In this document: in pieces, positions 61,801-64,000 of the stretch
Numbering within the stretch: position 1 is the first letter of the stretch
How the letters are laid out: each line of letters opens with the position of its first letter
NCBI RefSeq assembly: GCF_024362695.1
Contig: NC_065406.1
Span: 1,054,001 to 1,118,000, forward strand
Direction of reading: 5' to 3'
Length of the DNA stretch: 64,000 nucleotides
Origin: Pectinophora gossypiella
Taxonomy: Eukaryota > Arthropoda > Insecta > Lepidoptera > Gelechiidae
Notes under the pieces: generated by a model
The model's input: only the letters and a program-made list of their open reading frames with translations
Databases searched by the model: none
What the model was told of the DNA's origin: nothing
Made by a program: the position numbers and the translations under genes

Positions 61801-62479
61801 CAGCAAGCTAATTGGCGCCGGACTTTAGTGAGAGTCTGGTCGCAAGCCAGGCGGTCCCCTACGGGTCCTACCACTCTGCAAAGATTTTTCAAAAAGGCAC
61901 TTACGTTATTTTTACTATAAGGCGAGGATACCTGTTAATGATAGCTGGCGGAACGCACGCACACTGCCACACCGTTCATCTACGTCTCACCACAACCAAA
62001 GGCCAACTGCTTTCGTGAGTTGCAAGAACTATAATGTAGCTGATATAGTGGACTCACCCCACCGGAGAGCAGAGCATAAATGCTAGTGACGGCCTCCACG
62101 GCGCGACGCGGGCCGTCCCGCTCGCGTCGCCACCTGATCGCGTTCAGTGTCGCGTCCAGTGGTGCAGTATTTCACTTTATTGATCGTTTCCATTCAACAA
62201 TCAACAAGCGGCAGTAGGCTAGTACCCACAGTGAAATGCGGGCACGGACGCGGGTGCGGCAAGTATTTATTTACGCGACACATACGCAATGAAAGCACGA
62301 TAGTTAGAGCGAGAGGAGCGACGCTTTCATAGTTAAGCCCCCTGCCCGCGCCCGCTGTTCTCTGTGAATGGGGCCCAAATAAACCTGTCATAAGCCCCCG
62401 CACCCTTTGTTTGTGAATGTCGCCCAGTGGTACTCACCCCGCCGGAGAGCAGCGCGTATATGCTGGTGAGGATCTCCAT
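52720..62479 (-). CDS. Innexin gap-junction protein, N-terminal 113 residues in three exons
   Basis: Innexins form invertebrate gap-junction channels, with four membrane spans and two cysteine-containing extracellular loops. Exons complement(62438-62479), (55085-55221) and (52720-52879) join in frame with consensus GT/AG sites. The product starts MEILTSIYALLSGG and runs through IDSVAFRLH (near 21-29) and TM1 (about 30-49). The first loop follows with C56 and C71, 14 residues between them, in NPIDCIHT and DIPEDVLNTYCWI. It then reaches KYYQWVAFTLFFQ (101-113), the innexin signature and start of TM2. The NTYCWI and DIPEDVL wording is closest to shaking-B or ogre-like innexins from memory; the exact member is unsettled. 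The remaining exons were not found. Codons are GC3-rich, unlike the flanks. Confidence 0.93.
52940..53215 (+). mobile_element. Retroelement 3' end with (TATTC)n tail
   Basis: The right end TTTTTTAATAAACTATTTCT then (ATTCT)n is a LINE-type 3' terminus. Upstream GTCGCCCAATAGCGTCCACA and CCAGGACGTCC-like sequence has no clear frame. Within innexin intron 2. Confidence 0.5.
53236..53573 (+). mobile_element. REP-B, full-length copy
   Basis: Starts TACGATCCCGACGACCGGAT, passes CCGCCGGCGTGGTCGACGAA, GAGGTTCGCGTCCAACTGGG, ACCGGGTGAGAGCCTTCAGC, and ends CAATAAGTCACGTC-poly(A). The 5' start is shared with 59203, so about 330 bp is the natural length. It lies in innexin intron 2. Confidence 0.93.
53574..53720 (-). 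repeat. SINE-2-like 3' part joined to other repeat
   Basis: CAGCCTGTATACGCCCACTG, CTAGGTATAGGCCTCCTCTC resembles the SINE-2 3' end. The following GCCATCGTTTCCGGTCTTGT part is of a different, unassigned kind. Confidence 0.5.
53808..53870 (+). repeat. REP-S fragment
   Basis: TAGCTCGGTGAGGTATGGGT, CATCCTGCGATGAATGTTCC, TCTGACTACCCC. Confidence 0.6.
53903..54030 (-). mobile_element. REP-D, 5'-truncated with 12-bp TSD
   Basis: (CATA)n, ACTCACGCCCGTAATCCCTA to GATGGATATGATGAACCTTA. TTCCCAAAAACA flanks it at 53891-53902 and 54031-54042. Confidence 0.93.
54125..54340 (-). pseudogene. RTE-type LINE ORF fragment
   Basis: Minus frame: MIDRIRNTTLRSKPKIADVA, RKAACLKWDWAGHVARMPDD, LWAKKATEWVPASAVRRRGR, PQF. 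The I(R)N..LR..T/S...D, KW.WAGH.AR, W and GRP pattern is characteristic of the C-terminal region of RTE/BovB-type ORFs. It is short and open, broken on both sides. Confidence 0.8.
54370..54440. mobile_element. DNA-P end fragment
   Basis: AGGTAATTATCACGTTAAAT, CTGTACAGCGCTATCTATAT, TGGGCAACGTAGCTTGAAAA resembles the inner sequence plus right TIR of DNA-P. Confidence 0.6.
54441..55084. other. Innexin intron 2 sequence, no gene recognised
   Basis: AT-rich, single-copy except a SINE-3-like CTCGAGATGAAACCTTTTTT near 54680. The last 80 bp before the exon (55000-55080) are GC-richer. Confidence 0.45.
55085..55221 (-). CDS. Innexin exon 2 (TM1 and start of loop 1)
   Basis: 137 bp, acceptor TAG at 55222-55224 and donor GTCAGT just after 55085. 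It encodes QGVNPKIDSVAFRLHCGATT, AALLAASAALTTRHLVGNPI, DCIHT plus AG of a split Arg codon completed by exon 3. TM1 is alanine-rich. NPIDC carries the first loop cysteine. Confidence 0.95.
55404..55707 (-). mobile_element. SINE-2, full-length with 11-bp TSD
   Basis: 3' end GACCCACTGCTGGGCACAGG, body, and a head with CCTCCGTGGTCTAGTAGTTA (A box) and GGTTCGATTCC (B box) on the minus strand. TATTATAAACA flanks it (55393-55403, 55708-55718). It lies in innexin intron 1. Confidence 0.94.
55708..55934. other. No gene recognised
   Basis: AT-rich intron 1 sequence. Confidence 0.35.
55935..56022 (+). mobile_element. REP-B 3' fragment, eroded end
   Basis: GGTGTGAGAGCTCTCAGCGC, TCCCCATTTGTCCGCCCAAG, TAGCTAATGCCATCAGAGCC, with a changed AATTCGCGTGAAAAAAA end. 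Confidence 0.75.
56034..56219. mobile_element. MITE-R, complete palindrome
   Basis: ACAGGATGTTAGTGACATCG at the left and CGATGTCACTAACATCCT in inverted position at the right (TTTGTTACGATGTCACTAAC). Inner arms TGATTCTGAGTTGATATCAA / TATCAACTCAGAATCATGAT. Confidence 0.88.
56248..56395 (-). mobile_element. MITE-E copy
   Basis: GTACGGTCACGAGCATTAAT to ATATTGCTCATGACTGTAC; reverse orientation of 31104-31251. Confidence 0.88.
56405..56610. mobile_element. MITE-Q copy, left end missing
   Basis: GATCTAAAACAAACGAAAAA, TAATAATAAGTCCGACATTT, GTGTTTTCACGTTTAGTAAA and AACTGATTTGACTCGTTGG. Confidence 0.75.
56611..56929. other. No gene recognised
   Basis: Single-copy intron 1 sequence, AT-rich. Confidence 0.4.
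56930..57222 (-). mobile_element. SINE-3, full-length
   Basis: TCATCATCAGCCCATTAACG to CGCTGCGCCACCGAGCTCCT; A box TGGCGCAGCGG on the minus strand. Confidence 0.9.
57223..57597. other. No gene recognised; tRNA-SINE trace at 57525-57575
   Basis: GGTTGCGACATCGATGGTTC, GAATCTCAGTAAGGGCC looks like a degenerate B-box region of a SINE-4-like head. A pyrimidine-rich stretch of TTTCTTTC lies at 57460-57505. Confidence 0.4.
57610..57702 (+). mobile_element. REP-D, strongly 5'-truncated with 12-bp TSD
   Basis: CAACAGTGGCTGCAAGTTGT to GGGCGTGAGTT and (TATG)n. ATAACAAAAGAT flanks it at 57598-57609 and 57703-57714. Only 93 bp were inserted. Confidence 0.95.
57715..57997. other. No gene recognised
   Basis: Single-copy; frames here are chance. 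Confidence 0.35.
57998..58255. mobile_element. MITE-Q, best full copy
   Basis: TATGGGTCGTGTACTAGGTT, CAAGATAAATTATGAAATTC, TAATAAGTCCGACATTTTAT, CTATGACGTCACAGTGTGCT and AAGTAACTGATTTGACTA. About 255 bp, no coding capacity. Terminal repeats are not clear to me. Confidence 0.8.
58256..58956. mobile_element. DNA-P copy interrupted by a SINE-2
   Basis: Left part AATGGCGTTGTTCACTGTTA, ACGTGATAATTACTTATTTT, GATCAGAATAATAATGGGTG up to 58531. After the SINE the right end AACGCCATCTATCGTG...AAAATCCCTCATTG closes it. Confidence 0.75.
58532..58875 (-). mobile_element. SINE-2, full-length with exact 15-bp TSD
   Basis: 3' side ACATAAATAGCCTATATACG, CCCACTGCTGGGCACAGGCC; head CCTCCGTGGTCTAGTGGTAA and GGTTCGATTCC on the minus strand. 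AAATTAGAATTTAAA flanks it at 58517-58531 and 58876-58890 inside DNA-P. Confidence 0.95.
58957..59155. other. No gene recognised
   Basis: Single-copy intron 1 sequence, slightly GC-richer. Confidence 0.35.
59156..59582. mobile_element. MITE-F interrupted by a REP-B
   Basis: CAGGGGGATTAAAATGGTCA, CATCGAAGCAATTCCTCTAA at the left, then after REP-B the second half ACAATATTGCTATTTGACAT, GCATTGCGCACTTACTTTTA. The right arm is truncated. Confidence 0.85.
59203..59527 (+). mobile_element. REP-B, full-length, nested in MITE-F
   Basis: Starts TACGATCCCGACGACCCGAT and ends CAATAAGTCACGT-poly(A). The start coincides with that of 53236, supporting a discrete element. The target duplication is masked by the A-rich site. 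Confidence 0.93.
59583..59769. other. No gene recognised
   Basis: Single-copy. Confidence 0.35.
59770..59935 (+). mobile_element. RTE-N-related 3' sequence with (GAT)n tail
   Basis: GTCCTAGCATGGCTTTGAAA, GGGAAACCACTGCCCTATTT, AAAAGTAGCATGGAGAATGC then ...LHRQERGS-stop and (GAT)n. Homologous to 43205-43497. Confidence 0.68.
59938..59996 (-). mobile_element. SINE-4 3' end fragment
   Basis: CAGCGTTATCCCGTTTTCCC, CTTACCTAACCTGAAGATTT matches the complement of the SINE-4 end. Confidence 0.55.
60019..60240 (+). pseudogene. LINE-U ORF C-terminus
   Basis: Encodes ETFGSWGADTKIFVSELGLR, LREKTGDSRSGSFLVERLAI, AIQRGNAASVVGTFAPGTVR, GGLFND and a stop. The ETFG.WG...K, TG..R and AIQRGNA.SV.G order occurs at the C-terminus of many animal LINE-encoded proteins. 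Same family as 28015-28275. Open but 5'-truncated; it lies in innexin intron 1. Confidence 0.8.
60360..60655 (+). mobile_element. REP-B, divergent longer subtype
   Basis: GGTTTATGGCAATAGGCTCA, CACTTCAAGACCCCGATACC, AACAGAGGCTGCGCCCAACT, TTGCATCGGGTGAGAGCCCT, GCAAACAATAAGTCACACCA. It shows extra sequence upstream of the normal REP-B start region. Confidence 0.75.
60656..61149. other. No gene recognised
   Basis: Single-copy intron 1 sequence; a 71-codon minus frame (60772-60987) has no domain I know. Confidence 0.4.
61150..61432 (+). mobile_element. SINE-1 with deleted tRNA head
   Basis: TAACGGCCTCCATGGTCC joins directly to TGTTGGGGACATATCACAAA: the segment between A box and B box is deleted. 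The body and an ACACGATAAGAAGG tail follow. Confidence 0.88.
61433..61691. other. No gene recognised; REP-S piece and LINE tail
   Basis: 61499-61528 (ATCATAATAAATGATTTGAA, TTTGAAT) is a short retroelement 3' end. 61555-61660 is a REP-S fragment in minus orientation (CAGAGGTATATCCATCGCAA, TTACTGAGTTTTATGTTACC). Confidence 0.5.
61692..61772 (-). pseudogene. LINE-L-type C-terminal fragment
   Basis: Minus strand: AFLGKLVPPSISSSPRERMK, SRANPC-stop (61692-61694). Shares the extension of 50935-51060. Confidence 0.72.
61773..62057. other. No gene recognised
   Basis: GC-richer single-copy sequence between the LINE-L piece and the duplicated exon. Frames here have no recognised domain. Confidence 0.35.
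62058..62110 (-). pseudogene. Duplicate of innexin exon 1 lacking its ATG
   Basis: Minus strand: RRAVEAVTSIYALLSGG followed by the donor GTGAGT, against RRPMEILTSIYALLSGG and GTGAGT at 62438. GTG replaces the start ATG. Homology continues about 40 bp upstream (TGGCGACG...GCGAGCG). The frame runs back without ATG to a stop. It could be a decayed copy, or an alternative first coding exon that depends on an upstream ATG in another exon. The latter is known for some innexin genes such as shaking-B. Confidence 0.75.
62111..62437. other. Spacer between duplicated innexin first exons
   Basis: CpG-rich, single-copy sequence with no recognised motif. The last bases before each donor region (GTGGACTCACCCC / GTGGTACTCACCCC) are similar. 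Confidence 0.4.
62438..62479 (-). CDS. Innexin exon 1 (start codon, residues 1-14)
   Basis: ATG at 62479-62477, encoding MEILTSIYALLSGG, donor GTGAGT after 62438. The phase joins exon 2 in frame (GGC GGG | CAA). The context CAGGCCCATGG is good for initiation. A possible upstream acceptor (TTTGTGTCGTTTAG, ending at 62598) would make the exon 62438-62597 with a 5' UTR. An in-frame ATG at 62617 would add 46 residues rich in Arg and Ala, unlike innexin N-termini, so the shorter start is preferred. Confidence 0.8.
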
Positions 62480-62597
62480 GGGCCTGCGAGCCTGTCCCCC
62501 GCGCTCGCGCCGTCGCCAAGCGCTGCCCGCGGCTGCGGCCGTCGCCGCCCGCGCCGCACAACCGCGCGACCGCCGGCCCCACGCGACTCCTGATTCT

Positions 62598-62744
62598 CTA
62601 AACGACACAAATGTCATTAGTATTCAAATTTATTTATTTGTAAGTACACAAGAAAACAGACTTTACAGGTAAGCTTATTCATCATCATTCATCACAAAAT
62701 TCATCATGTATCTACGCCACGTCCGGGGCATCGTCAACATTATC
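62598..62744. other. Upstream of innexin exon 1
   Basis: Drops sharply to AT-rich sequence after the putative acceptor. No TATA or initiator stands out. Confidence 0.35.
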
Positions 62745-63068
62745 TCCCTGGCATTATCCTGTTTTTCACAGGGTCCGCTTACCTAACCTGACGATTTGAC
62801 AGGTCCGGTTTTTTACAGAAGCGACTGCCTGTCTGACCTTCCAACCCGCAAAGGGAAAACCAGTCCAGTACAGGTTAGATCAATACCTCTGAAATTGCAT
62901 TTCTCGGGAATCTGGATTTCCTTACGATGTTTTCGCTGATCACGTGATAATCATTTATGATCCAAACATGAATTCGAAAACAAATTCGACAAGCATTGGT
63001 TTAGGCTTGTGCTGGATTCGAACCTGCGACCTCAAAGTGAGAGCGTTCCCAACTGGGCTACGTCCGGG
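62745..63068 (-). mobile_element. SINE-4, near full length
   Basis: CTGGCATTATCCTGTTTTTC, TACAGAAGCGACTGCCTGTC, TTTTCGCTGATCACGTGATA, a B box GGTTCGAATCC on the minus strand and a shortened head (CCAACTGGGCTACG). Confidence 0.9.
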
Positions 63069-63221
63069 ACATGCAAGTAAGTAAAAAAAAAATACATTAG
63101 TTACAAAGTGATGTTTAAATGTACGCATTTACTTATTAACACACAAGTTCATTACATTGTATTTACTTTGTTTTTCAAATATAAATAACGTTTTAATCAT
63201 TGTTGCTTGAATTTCTTCGCA

Positions 63222-63268
63222 CAATAAAACTTTTCATTGTCTTACATTGACAATGAAAAGTTTTATTG
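63222..63268. repeat. Perfect 20-bp hairpin with 7-nt loop
   Basis: Arms 63222-63241 (CAATAAAACTTTTCATTGTC) and 63249-63268 are exact reverse complements around TTACATT. It lies about 0.75 kb upstream of the innexin start. It may be a small fold-back relic; the arms are on the short side for a microRNA precursor. Confidence 0.85.
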
Positions 63269-64000
63269 AGTTTGAAAAAAAGTATTTTTAAATAAAATAA
63301 AAAGTCAAACATTTGTTAGTTTTAAAATCGGCTTGTCGCATTATTTATGAAATGTCTTTAAAAAAATACCTTTTGGAGTTAAATTAATCCAAAAAATAAG
63401 TATTAAAATTATATAGGTATTGGAACCGAAATCACAAAGTAAATATAAATCAAAACAAGAAGCATGAAACAACACGAAGGTAAACCTACTAAAAACTTCC
63501 TGACTACTGAAATAACTCACAGATTACAAGGTCTTTCAACTTACCAATCTCAAACCAATAGATACTGATGGATTCCAAAAATACCGAAACAATTAACGGA
63601 AACCGAAAATAAATATGGGAGAGTATCGCGCTCACGGTCGGCGCGTCAATATAGCACGTGCTCAACTAAACCCAATTTTGAGGGAAAACCTAGTAAACGG
63701 TGTACGAGCAGTAAAGGCTGGTCTATATTGGAAAAATAAAACTTTTACTGAAACAACAAACGATGATATAACGCCCACCGAACTTGCCTTCAACTCAGTG
63801 ACAGAACATAAACTAAATGGTGCGTGCACGCACAGGACGTCAAAACTACACGTCATTCATATTTAATATTCCGTGAAAAAATAAATAAATTTCAATTCAA
63901 TGTCCCTCATTCTGCACGTGAGCTTTGTTAATTTAGGTGAAATAACTAACACAACAGATTGGAAACTTTCCAAATTGCTTGGGCAACTTTGATAAATGTA
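63269..64000. other. No gene recognised
   Basis: AT-rich, single-copy. An 83-codon plus frame (63615-63866) and an overlapping minus frame show no domain I recognise. Confidence 0.4.

Noticed and set aside
62333..62617. Innexin start at the upstream in-frame ATG (62617)
   Set aside because: It would add 46 Arg/Ala-rich residues before a normal innexin N-terminus, and a likely splice acceptor lies between.
63222..63268. microRNA precursor
   Set aside because: A perfect 20-bp stem with a 7-nt loop is too short and too perfect for a typical animal pre-miRNA.

Overview
This is a 64 kb window of eukaryotic, almost certainly insect and most likely lepidopteran (moth or butterfly), nuclear DNA. 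It is AT-rich and gene-poor and is packed with short retroelements, MITEs and decayed non-LTR retrotransposons. Evidence for an insect is an innexin (invertebrate gap-junction) gene split by introns. Evidence for Lepidoptera is the repeat mix, recognised from general knowledge and not from a search. There are no operons, rRNA genes, CRISPR arrays or prokaryotic features. Family names used here (SINE-1 to SINE-4, REP-B/D/K/S, MITE-E/F/Q/R, DNA-P, LINE-X/J/L/U/V/W/Y/Z, RTE-N/T) are local labels defined by copies inside this window.

Host gene: on the minus strand at the right end, three exons (62438-62479, 55085-55221, 52720-52879) join in frame into the first 113 residues of an innexin. They cover the N-terminus, TM1, the first extracellular loop with two cysteines 15 residues apart, and the YYQW signature at the start of TM2. 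Splice sites and phases agree. The rest of the gene must lie further left and was not recognised in this window. A second, diverged copy of exon 1 with its donor site lies at 62058-62110, about 380 bp downstream in gene direction, and has GTG where exon 1 has its start ATG. A CpG-rich block at 34.7-34.95 kb with a TATA box and GTGAGT donors on the minus strand may be a promoter with a non-coding first exon of an unidentified gene.

Mobile DNA: 12027-15443 holds a non-LTR retrotransposon (CR1/Jockey-type group) with a 967-codon ORF2 whose endonuclease and reverse-transcriptase catalytic residues are all present; it sits inside a SINE-1 copy. Around it are about ten other LINE families seen only as 3' ends, many still showing the last 20-60 codons of ORF2. 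There are four tRNA-derived or tRNA-like SINE families and two other short TPRT-mobilised families (REP-B with poly(A), REP-D with a (TATG)n tail). Several palindromic or TIR-bearing MITE families are present (E, F, Q, R, a CCCCCGAC-ended one, a CCCGGCATT-ended one) plus a 1.05 kb TIR element (DNA-P). Exact target-site duplications of 7-15 bp can be read for many insertions, and at least nine nested insertions give a relative age order.

Region by region: 0-12 kb is fragments, a 142-bp tandem array and a perfect 225-bp inverted repeat (8149-8723). 12-15.4 kb is LINE-X. 15.4-34 kb is a mosaic of SINEs, MITEs and palindromes with some single-copy GC-richer islands. 34-45 kb has the candidate promoter, DNA-P and several nested insertions. 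45-64 kb is the innexin 5' part with repeat-filled introns and flanks. Nothing here amounts to a multi-gene system; the most unusual items are structural (perfect hairpin-forming repeat, tandem innexin first exons, nested insertions, local tandem amplification inside a SINE-like copy).
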